NCBI GenBank assembly: GCA_900540895.1
Contig: UQHV01000023.1
Span: 1 to 27,680, forward strand
Direction: 5' to 3'
Source: an uncultured Collinsella sp.
Lineage (GTDB): Bacteria; Actinomycetota; Coriobacteriia; Coriobacteriales; Coriobacteriaceae
Length of the DNA: 27,680 nt
Notes under the pieces: generated by a model
What the model saw: only the letters and a program-made list of their open reading frames with translations
Databases searched by the model: none
Told to the model about the DNA's origin: nothing
Made by a program: the position numbers and the translations under genes
Shown here: piece by piece, positions 1 to 7,965 of the stretch
How positions within the stretch are numbered: position 1 is the stretch's first letter
Layout: the number at the start of each line of letters is the position of its first letter

Positions 1-41
1 CTTCCTCTGAGAAGTTCGCGAAGCCCACTTCTCAGAGGAAG
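1..41. repeat. Perfect 15-bp inverted repeat downstream of xfp
   Basis: Arms at 1-15 and 27-41 are exact reverse complements around an 11-base loop. The element lies just past the 3' end of the phosphoketolase gene, so it may be that gene's transcription terminator. Any T-run on the minus strand would fall outside the window, so this cannot be confirmed. A smaller GC hairpin (CCGCC/GGCGG, 47-60) lies between it and the stop codon. Confidence 0.55.
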
Positions 42-84
42 GCACCCGCCCGGAGGCGGCCCCAGCGCGAGACCGTCCCGGATG

Positions 85-2613
85 CTATTCGTTGTCGCCA
101 GCGGTCATTTGGGTTGCGGAGAGTGCGCCGTCGGCAGCGGTTGCAGCTGCTGCGTCGGGCCAGACCCAGTCGGTGAAGGCCGGGTGATCGTAGCCCTCAT
201 CGCACGCGAACTCAAAGGCCTCGGTGCGGAATGCCTCCCACTCATCAATCTGCTCGGCAAACTTATCGGCGTCGACCATGCGCAGCACGTCGGCGGCCAG
301 TGCCCAGCGGTCCATGTTGTTCAGGCGCAGCATGTCGAACGGCGTTGTCGTGGAGCCTTTCTCCTCGTAGCCGTGGACGCGGAAGGCATCGTGGCCGGGG
401 CGGTTCCAAATCAGACGGCGAATCGTGCCGGCATAGGCGTGGAACGCGAAGAGGACGGGCTTATCGCCGCAGCCGAACAGCTCAGCCCAGCGCTCGTCAC
501 TGAGAGCCTGGTCGTTCTCGCAGACGTTCTGGATCTTGAGCAGGTCGACCACGTTGACGAACCATACCTTGATGCCCAGCTCGCGCAGCATGTCGGTTGC
601 GGCAAGGGCCTCGAGCGTCGGCACGTCACCGCAGGTGGCAACGACGACATCGGCCTCGGCGAGCGAGGCGGCGGTCGATGCCCACTCCCAGGTCGCAACG
701 CCCTCGGCGAGCTCCGCCTTGGCCTCGTCGACCGTCTGGAAGGTCGGAGCAGGCTGCTTGCCGCAGAAGATGGCGTTGACGCAGTCAGTGGACTGATAGA
801 CGCGCTCGGCCACGGCGAGAGCCATGTTGGCGTCGGCCGGATAGTAGGCGTTTACGATGTGCGTGTCGTTGGCCTTGTTGAGCAGCAGGTCGATAAAGCC
901 GGGGTCCTGATGCGAGAAGCCGTTGTGGTCCTGACGCCAGACGTGGCTCGACAGCAAAATGTTAAGGCCGCTGATGGGGGCACGCCACGGAATCTCGCGC
1001 TTGGTAGCCTCGAGCCACTTGCAGTGCTGGTTGACCATGGAGTCGACCACATGGACAAAGCTCTCGTAGGAGCTCCACACGCCGGAACGGCCAGTGAGCA
1101 CGTAGGCCTCGAGGAAGCCCTCGCATTGGTGCTCGGACAGCTGCTCGACGACCTTACCGGAGCCTGCCAGCAGCTCGTCGTTGGCCTCGTCCTCGTAGAA
1201 GCCGGCGTCCCACTGCTTCTTGGTCACCTTGTAGGCAGCCTGCAGGCGGTTGGACGCGGTCTCGTCGGGACCAAAGATGCGGAAATCATCCATGTTCTTG
1301 GCCAGAACGTCGGCAGTGTACTCACCAAAGACGCGGGCTGCCTCGGTGGAGCCCCAGCCATGACCCTTAGTTGCGACGGGGACCTCGTGGGCATGAATAT
1401 CGGGCAGCTCGAGCTCGCGACGCACCTTACCGCCGTTCGCGTTGGGGTTGGCGCCGATGCGCAGCTCACCGGTCGGCATAAAGGCCGTCACCTCGGGGCG
1501 CACCTGGCCCTCGGGCGTAAAGAGCTCCTCGGGCTTGTAGGAGCGCAGCCACTCGCGAAGCACGCGGAAGTGCTCGTGGGTGTCCTTGGCGCTCGCCAGC
1601 GGCACCTGATGCGCGCGCCAGGAGTCTTCGGTCTTCTTGCCGTCGATCTGCTTGGGGCAGGTCCAACCCTTGGGCGTGCGGAACACGATCATGGGGTAGG
1701 CCGGACGGACCCCGGTCTTGCCCGCGGCGGCCTGGGCCTGAGCGGTGGCCTTGATGTCGCAGATCTCGTCAAAGACCTTTTCAAACAGGGCGGCGAAGCG
1801 CTCGTGGATGCTCGCATGGCTCTCGTCGTCAAAACCGGCGACAAAGAAGTGCGGATTATAGCCCATGCCCTCAAAAAACTTGGTGAGTTCTTCGTCGGAC
1901 ACGCGGGCAAGGATAGTGGGGTTGGCGATCTTATAGCCGTTGAGATGCAGGATCGGCAAAACGATACCGTCGGTTGCCGGGTTCACGAGCTTGTTGGACT
2001 GCCAAGAAGTCGCGAGCGGACCGGTCTCGGACTCGCCGTCGCCCACCACGGCCACGGCCAGCAGGCTCGGGTTGTCCATGACGGCGCCATAGGCGTGGCT
2101 GAGCGTGTAGCCGAGCTCGCCGCCCTCGTGGATGGAACCGGGCGTCTCGGGCGCAAAGTGGCTCGGAATGCCGCCGGGATAGGAGAACTGGCGGAAGAAC
2201 TTCTGCAGGCCAGCCTCGTCATCGGTGATGTCGGGGCGAATCTCGCGGTAGGTGCCGTCGAGCAGCGACTGGGCAGTACCGGCGGGACCGCCGTGGCCAG
2301 GACCCATCAGGAAGATGGCGTTCTGGTTGTGGTCGGCGATGAGGCGGTTGACGTGGCCGAACAGGAAGTTGATGCCGGGCGTGGTTCCCCAGTGACCGAC
2401 CAGGCGGTGCTTAACGTCCGGACGACCAAAGTCACGCGTCTCGCCGGTCTTCTCGTCGACAAAGTCAGCACGCATCAGCGGGTTGGAGCGAAGGTAAATC
2501 TGGCCGACGGACAGATAGTTCGAGGCACGCCAATACAGGTCGACGCCCTCGAGCTCGGAAGCCGGCACCTCGTGGCCCAGCTTTTGCCACGGCGTCCCCA
2601 GTGTTTTAGCCAT
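85..2613 (-). CDS. xfp: Xylulose-5-phosphate/fructose-6-phosphate phosphoketolase
   Basis: This thiamine-diphosphate enzyme splits xylulose-5-P or fructose-6-P with phosphate to give acetyl-phosphate plus glyceraldehyde-3-P or erythrose-4-P. It is cytosolic and the key step of the phosphoketolase shunt. The 842-residue product is close to the usual family length. Family motifs visible are WRASNYLSVGQIYL near residue 28, GPGHGGPAGTAQ near 105, EGGELGY near 163, the ThDP-binding GDGESETGP near 191, and RTPKGW followed by the DSWRAHQ segment. The C-terminal FHAYAGTIRRLIWNRP block is also typical. The ATG at 2611-2613 follows an AAGGGA ribosome site. The gene stands alone downstream of a LacI-family regulator, with two operators in its promoter. 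Which of the two substrates is preferred cannot be told from sequence. Confidence 0.97.
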   Translation of the reverse strand: MAKTLGTPWQKLGHEVPASELEGVDLYWRASNYLSVGQIYLRSNPLMRADFVDEKTGETRDFGRPDVKHRLVGHWGTTPGINFLFGHVNRLIADHNQNAIFLMGPGHGGPAGTAQSLLDGTYREIRPDITDDEAGLQKFFRQFSYPGGIPSHFAPETPGSIHEGGELGYTLSHAYGAVMDNPSLLAVAVVGDGESETGPLATSWQSNKLVNPATDGIVLPILHLNGYKIANPTILARVSDEELTKFFEGMGYNPHFFVAGFDDESHASIHERFAALFEKVFDEICDIKATAQAQAAAGKTGVRPAYPMIVFRTPKGWTCPKQIDGKKTEDSWRAHQVPLASAKDTHEHFRVLREWLRSYKPEELFTPEGQVRPEVTAFMPTGELRIGANPNANGGKVRRELELPDIHAHEVPVATKGHGWGSTEAARVFGEYTADVLAKNMDDFRIFGPDETASNRLQAAYKVTKKQWDAGFYEDEANDELLAGSGKVVEQLSEHQCEGFLEAYVLTGRSGVWSSYESFVHVVDSMVNQHCKWLEATKREIPWRAPISGLNILLSSHVWRQDHNGFSHQDPGFIDLLLNKANDTHIVNAYYPADANMALAVAERVYQSTDCVNAIFCGKQPAPTFQTVDEAKAELAEGVATWEWASTAASLAEADVVVATCGDVPTLEALAATDMLRELGIKVWFVNVVDLLKIQNVCENDQALSDERWAELFGCGDKPVLFAFHAYAGTIRRLIWNRPGHDAFRVHGYEEKGSTTTPFDMLRLNNMDRWALAADVLRMVDADKFAEQIDEWEAFRTEAFEFACDEGYDHPAFTDWVWPDAAAATAADGALSATQMTAGDNE

Positions 2614-2671
2614 TGTTTATGTCCCTTCGCTGTGTGGTCACCCTCCGATACGGCAACCTTTCGTTGGGACT

Positions 2672-2715
2672 AGTATATTTGCTAAAACGTTTTATCATGA
2701 TGAAAAAACGTTTTA
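2672..2715 (-). promoter_or_regulatory. xfp promoter with two phased LacI-type operators
   Basis: On the minus strand a TATACT -10 box (2672-2677) lies about 60 bases upstream of the xfp start. Just upstream is the perfect palindrome TAAAACGTTTTA (2683-2694), and a second copy with one mismatch (2704-2715). The two centres are 21 bp apart, about two helical turns, so both would face the same side of the DNA. The first site falls in the -35/-10 spacer, where a bound repressor would block RNA polymerase. The central CG and A/T flanks are typical of LacI-family sites. The neighbouring LacI-family gene is the obvious candidate regulator. Confidence 0.75.
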
Positions 2716-2755
2716 CCACCCTTATCAATCGCATCGATCAACAAAACGCGACATT

Positions 2756-2782
2756 CACCTGCGGCATTGCCCGTCACAGGTG
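2756..2782 (-). terminator. Weak hairpin after the LacI-family gene
   Basis: CACCTG (2756-2761) pairs with CAGGTG (2777-2782) just past the regulator's stop codon. The stem is only 6 bp and a GTTTTG tract lies some bases beyond it on the minus strand. This is a possible inefficient terminator, and readthrough into xfp is plausible. Confidence 0.25.
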
Positions 2783-2817
2783 CTCCACATTCGATCTCTG
2801 CAAATTGATAAACGTGT

Positions 2818-3846
2818 TTAGTTGTGTTTAGTAAGCTCGAGCACGCTGCCCTTAACGATAAGCTCCGGCTCCAGAACGACCTCTTCGGCACGCCTGCCGC
2901 CCCTACCGGCAAGACGCTTGGACATGCAGCCAAAAGCATGCTCCGCAAGGACACCAGGGTCCTGCTCAATCGCGGTCAGCGCCGGCTCAAAGAGAACGTC
3001 GGCCGCCGAGTTGTCATAGCTCACCACCGAGATATCGCCCGGGATGCTCTTCCCCATCTCGTGCAAGCGCTTGAGCAAACCGAGGGCAATGTTATCCGAG
3101 CTTGCGAACACGGCAGTGGCGTCAGTTGCGAGCACCGCCTCCGAGGCCTCGTATGCGCTCGGAATGTAGTACTCGCTCTCAAACTCCAAACGTGCGTCGA
3201 TCGGCAGGCCAACCTCACGCAGCGCGCGCTCATAGCCGGCAAGTCGCTTGCGACCCGTATTGGAACGGCGGGCATTAACCAAGCAGGCGATGCGACGGTG
3301 ACCTTGCTCGATCAGATAGCGGGTGGCCATATAGCCGCCCATCTCGTGGTCGAACATCACCTTGTCGCACTCGAGCCCCTCAACGGCACGGTCGACCATT
3401 ACCGCCGGGATGGGCAGGTGGCTGACTTCTTCGCGCAGGGCGCGGTCGTCGGAGAACTCGTCACCCACCACCAGAAAGACGCCATCAACGCCGCGCGTCA
3501 CCAGCTGGCGCAGCAGCTCCAGATCGTCATCGGCGCTGCCGCCCGAGCTGGTAATGAAGAGCGCATAGCCGTCCTCGCGGCAGCGCTTTTCCAGGCTACC
3601 GGCGAGCGAGGCAAAAAAGCGGCTCTCGATGTTAGGGACGATAAGGCCCAGCGTGCGCGACTCGCGCATGACCAGACTACGCGCAATCTGGTTGGGGACA
3701 TAGTGGTTGCGCGCCGCGACCTCCTTGATGAGCTTGCGGTTTTCTTCCGAGATGCGACAGGGCCGATTATTGAGAACAAGCGAGACCGACGAGGGGGAAA
3801 GCCCCACCTCCTGGGCGATCTGCTTGAGGGTGACTTTGTTGGCCAT
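2818..3846 (-). CDS. LacI-family transcriptional regulator
   Basis: This is a 342-residue DNA-binding regulator of normal LacI/GalR length. Residues 4-25 (VTLKQIAQEVGLSPSSVSLV) form the classical helix-turn-helix, followed by the hinge region with YVPNQIARSLV. From about residue 60 a periplasmic-binding-protein-like sugar-sensing domain begins (TLGLIVPNIESRFFASL). The ATG at 3846 has a strong AAGGAG site five bases upstream. It is oriented with xfp, 204 bp upstream of it, and two LacI-type palindromes lie in that gap. It therefore probably controls xfp in response to a sugar or sugar phosphate. The effector cannot be read from sequence, and no matching palindrome is seen at its own promoter. 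Confidence 0.93.
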   Translation of the reverse strand: MANKVTLKQIAQEVGLSPSSVSLVLNNRPCRISEENRKLIKEVAARNHYVPNQIARSLVMRESRTLGLIVPNIESRFFASLAGSLEKRCREDGYALFITSSGGSADDDLELLRQLVTRGVDGVFLVVGDEFSDDRALREEVSHLPIPAVMVDRAVEGLECDKVMFDHEMGGYMATRYLIEQGHRRIACLVNARRSNTGRKRLAGYERALREVGLPIDARLEFESEYYIPSAYEASEAVLATDATAVFASSDNIALGLLKRLHEMGKSIPGDISVVSYDNSAADVLFEPALTAIEQDPGVLAEHAFGCMSKRLAGRGGRRAEEVVLEPELIVKGSVLELTKHN

Positions 3847-3881
3847 CTCGCTCCTTCCGGGTTTACGCGCAATCTCTTGAA

Positions 3882-3887
3882 AGTATA
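3882..3887 (-). promoter_or_regulatory. Putative -10 box of the LacI-family gene
   Basis: TATACT on the minus strand lies about 35 bases upstream of the regulator's ATG in the divergent gap with murB. No convincing -35 hexamer is seen. On the plus strand TATATT at 3981-3986 could be the murB -10 box, which would place the murB transcript start close to its ribosome site. Confidence 0.4.
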
Positions 3888-4029
3888 GCGACTACCCCTC
3901 TACCTCGGTGATAAACACTTTACCAATCCGGTAGACGGCTGTTTTATCGCCGTCAGCGCACCAAATCCGTCCGGGTGGGGTATATTGCAATCGATTGATG
4001 ACGACGACCACCAAAAGGCGGATATTCGT

Positions 4030-4992
4030 ATGCACGAGAACGACTTTTTTAACGAAGACCTGCTGTGCGCGCTCGCTGGCGTTGCCGGCGAGGACAACGT
4101 GTTGATGAGCGAGCCCATGCGCGAGCACACCACGTTTAAGATCGGCGGCCCGGCCGACGTCTTTGTCACGCCCGATACCGAGCAGGGCCTCGTCGCCACG
4201 CTCGATACCTGCTATCGCTGCGATCTGCCGCTCACCATCGTGGGCAACGGCTCCGACCTGCTCGTCGGCGACAAGGGCATCCGCGGCGTTGTCGTGGCGC
4301 TGGGCAAGGGCCTCTCCGACATTACGGTCGACGGCACGCATGTCACGGCTGCCGCCGGTGCGCTGCTTTCCGATGTCGCAGCCGCGGCAGCCGAGGCCGG
4401 CCTTACCGGAATGGAGCCCATCTCGGGCATCCCCGGATCGGTCGGCGGCGCCTGCTACATGAACGCCGGTGCCTACGGTGCCTGCATGGCCGATGTGCTG
4501 GAGTCCGTGCGCGTCTACAAACCCGCTCGCCAGCTCGACGACGGCACCCGCGGCAGCGGCAACATCATCGAATTCGATGTCGACGAGCTCAACCTGGGCT
4601 ATCGCAAGAGCCGCATCGCCGACGACGGCTTTATCGTTCTTTCTGCCACCTTCAACCTCGCTCCGGGCAACGCCGCGATGATCAAGGCCGACATGGACGA
4701 CTACCGTCAGCGTCGCGAAGACAAGCAACCGCTCGACATGCCGAGTGCCGGCTCCACTTTCAAGCGCCCCGAGGGCTACTTTGCCGGCAAGCTCATCATG
4801 GACGCCGGCCTGCGAGGACACGCCATCGGCGGCGCACAGGTGAGCGAAAAGCACTGCGGCTTCATCGTCAACGCCGACCACGCCACCGCCGCCGATGTCG
4901 ACGAACTCATCCGCCACATCCAAACAACCGTCAAAGACCAATTCGACGTAGACCTAGAACCCGAAGTCCACCGAGTAGGCGAATTCCTCTAA
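4030..4992 (+). CDS. murB: UDP-N-acetylenolpyruvoylglucosamine reductase
   Basis: MurB is the FAD-dependent enzyme that uses NADPH to reduce UDP-GlcNAc-enolpyruvate to UDP-N-acetylmuramate, the second committed step of peptidoglycan synthesis. The 320-residue product shows the FAD-binding signature TTFKIGGPADVFV near residue 32, GNGSDLLVGD, and GIPGSVGGACYMNAGAYG. It also has the GYRKS segment, AGSTFKRP with the catalytic serine at about S242, and the C-terminal EPEVHRVG with the probable catalytic Glu312. I chose ATG 4030, preceded by AGGCGG, over an in-frame TTG at 3985. That TTG overlaps a likely -10 box and has no ribosome site. The gene is monocistronic, with a strong terminator immediately downstream. 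Confidence 0.97.
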   Translation: MHENDFFNEDLLCALAGVAGEDNVLMSEPMREHTTFKIGGPADVFVTPDTEQGLVATLDTCYRCDLPLTIVGNGSDLLVGDKGIRGVVVALGKGLSDITVDGTHVTAAAGALLSDVAAAAAEAGLTGMEPISGIPGSVGGACYMNAGAYGACMADVLESVRVYKPARQLDDGTRGSGNIIEFDVDELNLGYRKSRIADDGFIVLSATFNLAPGNAAMIKADMDDYRQRREDKQPLDMPSAGSTFKRPEGYFAGKLIMDAGLRGHAIGGAQVSEKHCGFIVNADHATAADVDELIRHIQTTVKDQFDVDLEPEVHRVGEFL

Positions 4993-4996
4993 AAAA

Positions 4997-5030
4997 GAAG
5001 GCCCCGAAAGGGGCCTTCACTTTCTTTAAT
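4997..5030 (+). terminator. murB intrinsic terminator
   Basis: A 9-bp perfect stem, GAAGGCCCC/GGGGCCTTC (4997-5005 and 5010-5018), closes on a GAAA tetraloop. A T-rich tract follows. It begins five bases after the murB stop codon. Confidence 0.9.
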
Positions 5031-5092
5031 TCAGACAACCAGTCCGGTGTGTCGCGCCCCGAACCCAAGAGGGCCGGGACAGTCCGAGAGGC

Positions 5093-5160
5093 ATAAGGTT
5101 GATCGCGAGTTCCGCACGAGCCGGAGAGCACTTAATGTGCTCTCCGTGCGAGCAGGACTG
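5093..5160 (+). repeat. Dispersed hairpin repeat, copy A
   Basis: The core runs from GAGTTCCGCACG (5107-5118), through the hairpin GGAGAGCAC-TTAAT-GTGCTCTCC (5123-5145), to CAGGACTG (5153-5160). The same order of blocks recurs at 27626-27680 on the minus strand. A partial copy is at 22754-22800. CGCAC/GTGCG can form an outer stem around the hairpin. The element fills the gap between the convergent murB and cell-wall hydrolase genes. Confidence 0.7.
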
Positions 5161-5211
5161 CCCGAGCAGGCAATCAAATATATTGCGGGCGGGCACGCGG
5201 CCCAGTCGGCT

Positions 5212-6417
5212 TTACGACAGCGCAATACCGCCAAGCCAGCCCCAACGCACGCCCGACCCAGTACCATAGAAGCTAATAAACGAATCAAGCGACTTAGACG
5301 TAATGGCACCCTCGTTGCTCATAACGATGCCACCGCCAACGTAGATACCCACATGACCGTAGATAAGGCCCGGAGCACCCGTGCCGCTGTGCGAGGAATC
5401 GGCCACGATCATGCCCACCTGCAGCGCCGAGCGGTCGGAGCTATAGCACCAGGCGTTGAACATGTCACACGCGTTGCCGCCAAAATAACCCACGCCGGCA
5501 TTGCGGAAGACGTTGGTAACCCAGGCAGCACACCAGCCCTGGCCGGGAGAAGGCGTCGAGTAGCACGCATTGACGACGGCCTGCTGCTTGCCCGAACCGC
5601 CCGTCTGTTGCGGGGTGCCGCTGGCATACGAGCCGCCGCCCGAGCTCGAACCACCCGAAGAAGAGCCCGTGTTCGCAGAGGCCGCGGCTGCCGCAGCCGC
5701 CTTCCTAGCAGCCTCCTCGGCCTGGGCGGCAGCGAGGATCTCGGAATCGCGCTGAGCCATGAGCTCCTTGACGTCGTCGGAAAGACCGTTCAGCACGGTC
5801 TGGACTTCTTGCTGCTTGGCCTGCATATCCTGCATCTGAGCCGTCTGCTGGTCCTTGAGTTTCTCCAGGTTGGCCTTTTGCGCTTCGAGCTCGGTCTTCT
5901 GCGCGTCGAGCTCAGCCTGAATCGTCTGGATATCCTCGATGGCATCGCGGTCGCTCTTGTTGATCTTCTCAACGTAATGCGCGTTGGCGACGAGTTCCTC
6001 AAACGAGCCAGAGGCCAGCAGCAGCGACAGGATGTTCGTGCCGCCGGACTTGTAGCTGGCGGCCACGCGATCGGAAAGGTCGTTGCGCTTCTTCTTGAGT
6101 TCGGCCTTCTTTTCATCGATCTGGGCCTGCGTGTCGTCAATCTTGCCCTGGACATTCTCGATGTCGTTGAGGGTCTGGGCATTCTTGTTGGCCAGCGCCG
6201 CATACTCATTTGCGATGCTGTCGAGCTGGGCCTGAACCTCGTCGAGCTGGGCCTGGGCGGCATTCAATTTATCAGTGGTTTCTTTGGAAGCCTCCGCCGC
6301 ATGGGCGCGAGTGGGCAGGCCAAAAAGAACTGCCGCAGAAGCGGCGCCGAACAGGGCCTTAAGGGCAGTGCGGCGCGAGAGCTCCTGGGAAAGGATGGAA
6401 TCGCTGTTTGGTGACAT
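5212..6417 (-). CDS. Secreted coiled-coil peptidoglycan hydrolase (CHAP/NlpC-P60 type)
   Basis: This is a 401-residue exported protein. Residues 1-41 look like a twin-arginine-type signal peptide (SRRTALKALFG, then a hydrophobic stretch and the AHA-A cleavage site). Residues 42-240 are rich in Q, E, A, K and D with heptad spacing, a long coiled coil as in PcsB/CwlO-like hydrolases. A Ser/Gly linker (247-275) leads to a catalytic domain at 280-401. That domain has a cysteine in GWCAAW (C296) and a histidine in YGHVGIYVG (H355), the Cys/His pattern of CHAP and NlpC/P60 peptidases. It probably cleaves peptidoglycan cross-bridges or stem peptides in cell separation, with the coiled coil controlling activity. 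GGAG precedes the ATG. The choice between CHAP and NlpC/P60 remains open. Confidence 0.88.
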   Translation of the reverse strand: MSPNSDSILSQELSRRTALKALFGAASAAVLFGLPTRAHAAEASKETTDKLNAAQAQLDEVQAQLDSIANEYAALANKNAQTLNDIENVQGKIDDTQAQIDEKKAELKKKRNDLSDRVAASYKSGGTNILSLLLASGSFEELVANAHYVEKINKSDRDAIEDIQTIQAELDAQKTELEAQKANLEKLKDQQTAQMQDMQAKQQEVQTVLNGLSDDVKELMAQRDSEILAAAQAEEAARKAAAAAAASANTGSSSGGSSSGGGSYASGTPQQTGGSGKQQAVVNACYSTPSPGQGWCAAWVTNVFRNAGVGYFGGNACDMFNAWCYSSDRSALQVGMIVADSSHSGTGAPGLIYGHVGIYVGGGIVMSNEGAITSKSLDSFISFYGTGSGVRWGWLGGIALS

Positions 6418-6683
6418 ATGTACTCCGTTACATGCTTATTTATATGTCGCTCAACTCATACATATTAGCGTACATATGGCGCGTCCCAACGATTTCCACG
6501 AACGGCAGGAAACTACAAGGTCGGCGGCTCGTAAGCAATTGTCAAATTTGAGGTAACAATTGAGCAAGCTCTTATATGAGTACGTTAACATAATCCTCTG
6601 CTTTTCCTACAGTGCACCATTTGGGCGTCCCCGCCTGCGCTATACTCCCCTCTAGAAGTGTTCCTGATTCGATAGGAGACTAC
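6418..6683. promoter_or_regulatory. Divergent promoter region, cell-wall hydrolase/galE
   Basis: This 266-bp AT-rich gap must hold both divergent promoters. On the plus strand TATACT at 6641-6646 is a good -10 box for galE, with no clear -35. A pair of CAATTG palindromes (about 6537-6542 and 6557-6562) could be an operator. CATATGTAC at the hydrolase start and TACATATG at 6472-6479 are inverted copies of each other. No gene is seen. Confidence 0.45.
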
Positions 6684-7745
6684 ATGTCCAAAGCACTCGA
6701 CCCCAAAGACACCTGCGTCCTCGTTACCGGTGGCGCCGGCTTTATCGGCTCGCACACCGTCGTTCAGCTGCTCGAGGGTGGCTACCAGGTCGTCATCGTC
6801 GATGATCTCTCCAACTCCAGCGCCGTCGCCGTCGACCGCGTCAAGACCATCGTGGGCGACGAGGCCGCCAAGAACCTCACCTTCTACGAGGCCAACGTGC
6901 TCGACCGCGATGCGATGAACAAGATCTTCGATACCCATCAGATCGACCGCGTCATCCACTTTGCCGGCTTTAAGGCCGTCGGCGAGTCGGTGAGCAAGCC
7001 CGTCGAGTACTACCACAACAACATCGAGAACACCCTGGTGCTCATCGACGTCATGCGCAACCATGGCTGCAAGTCCATCATCTTCTCGAGCTCCTCGACC
7101 GTCTACGGCGACCCGGACAACCCGCCCGTCACCGAGGAGGATCCTAAGAAGCCCGCGACCAACCCCTATGGTTGGACCAAGTGGATGATCGAGCAGATCC
7201 TTATGGACGTCCACACCGCCGACCCCGAGTGGGACGTCGTGCTGCTCCGTTACTTCAACCCCATCGGCGCTCATCCGTCGGGCCTGATCGGCGAGGACCC
7301 CAAGGGCATCCCCAACAACCTGGTGCCCTATGTCGCCCAGGTCGCCGTGGGCAAGCTCGAGGCCGTTCAGGTCTTTGGCAACGACTACCCCACCCCCGAC
7401 GGCACCGGCGTGCGCGACTACATCCACGTGTGCGATCTGGCCTCTGGTCACGTTGCCGCCCTTAACTGGATGAACGGCAAGACCGGCGTCGAGATCTTCA
7501 ACCTGGGCACCGGCACCGGCACCTCGGTACTCGAGGTCGTCGCCGCCTTCTCCAAGGCTTGTGGCAAGGAGCTGCCCTACGTGATCCGCGAGCGCCGCGC
7601 CGGCGACATCGCTGCCAACTGGTGCGATGCCTCCAAGGCCGAGCGCATGATGGGCTGGAAGGCCCAGTACGACATCGCGGACATGTGCCGCGATAGCTGG
7701 AACTGGCAGAGCCACAACCCCAACGGCTTCGCCGACGCCGAGTAG
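6684..7745 (+). CDS. galE: UDP-glucose 4-epimerase
   Basis: GalE is an NAD-dependent short-chain dehydrogenase/reductase that interconverts UDP-galactose and UDP-glucose in the Leloir pathway and supplies UDP-Gal for surface polysaccharides. The 353-residue product begins with the Rossmann motif TGGAGFIGSH (about residues 14-23). It has the catalytic SSSSTVYG segment and the YxxxK pair as YGWTK (Y162, K166). The substrate-binding region RYFNPIGAHPSG follows. The ATG at 6684 follows TAGGAGAC; the upstream in-frame ATG at 6612 has no ribosome site and precedes the likely -10 box. It is a single gene between its own promoter and a terminator. Its position beside malQ fits hexose metabolism, but no galK or galT is present here. 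Confidence 0.96.
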   Translation: MSKALDPKDTCVLVTGGAGFIGSHTVVQLLEGGYQVVIVDDLSNSSAVAVDRVKTIVGDEAAKNLTFYEANVLDRDAMNKIFDTHQIDRVIHFAGFKAVGESVSKPVEYYHNNIENTLVLIDVMRNHGCKSIIFSSSSTVYGDPDNPPVTEEDPKKPATNPYGWTKWMIEQILMDVHTADPEWDVVLLRYFNPIGAHPSGLIGEDPKGIPNNLVPYVAQVAVGKLEAVQVFGNDYPTPDGTGVRDYIHVCDLASGHVAALNWMNGKTGVEIFNLGTGTGTSVLEVVAAFSKACGKELPYVIRERRAGDIAANWCDASKAERMMGWKAQYDIADMCRDSWNWQSHNPNGFADAE

Positions 7746-7767
7746 CAAAAACCTACATACCGTTCTT

Positions 7768-7801
7768 GCCCCGATCTCACGTTGTGAGGTCGGGGCTTTT
7801 T
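7768..7801 (+). terminator. galE intrinsic terminator
   Basis: A 13-bp stem (GCCCCGATCTCAC/GTGAGGTCGGGGC with one G-T pair, 7768-7780 and 7784-7796) is followed by TTTTT. It is placed 23 bases after the galE stop. Confidence 0.92.
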
Positions 7802-7850
7802 CATGGCATGTAGCCATTCGCCGAAAATCGACCAACTTTTTTATCTTGCC

Positions 7851-7880
7851 TGTACATGTTTAAACAACATGTTTTACAAT
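7851..7880 (+). promoter_or_regulatory. malQ promoter with GntR-type operator
   Basis: A candidate -35 TGTACA (7851-7856) and -10 TACAAT (7875-7880) are 18 bp apart. In the spacer is ATGTTTAAACAA (7856-7867), one base off the TTGTnTAnACAA motif seen at the gntR, ABC and PTS promoters. The second half, ACATGTTTT, partly repeats the first. The position would allow steric repression of malQ. Confidence 0.55.
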
Positions 7881-7965
7881 AGGCGTATCGAATCAGAACA
7901 TCGGAGGCGGACTGCATACCCATCGGCAGGCCGACCCCACAACAAGAAGGTTGGTGAGCGCATTC

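Noticed and set aside
82..2673. 863-residue plus-strand ORF opposite the phosphoketolase gene
   Set aside because: It is an antisense shadow of xfp caused by high GC; the translation has no recognisable domain and the minus frame has clear family motifs.
3985..4029. Upstream TTG start for murB adding 15 residues
   Set aside because: No ribosome site; it overlaps a likely -10 box, and the added residues are not family-like.
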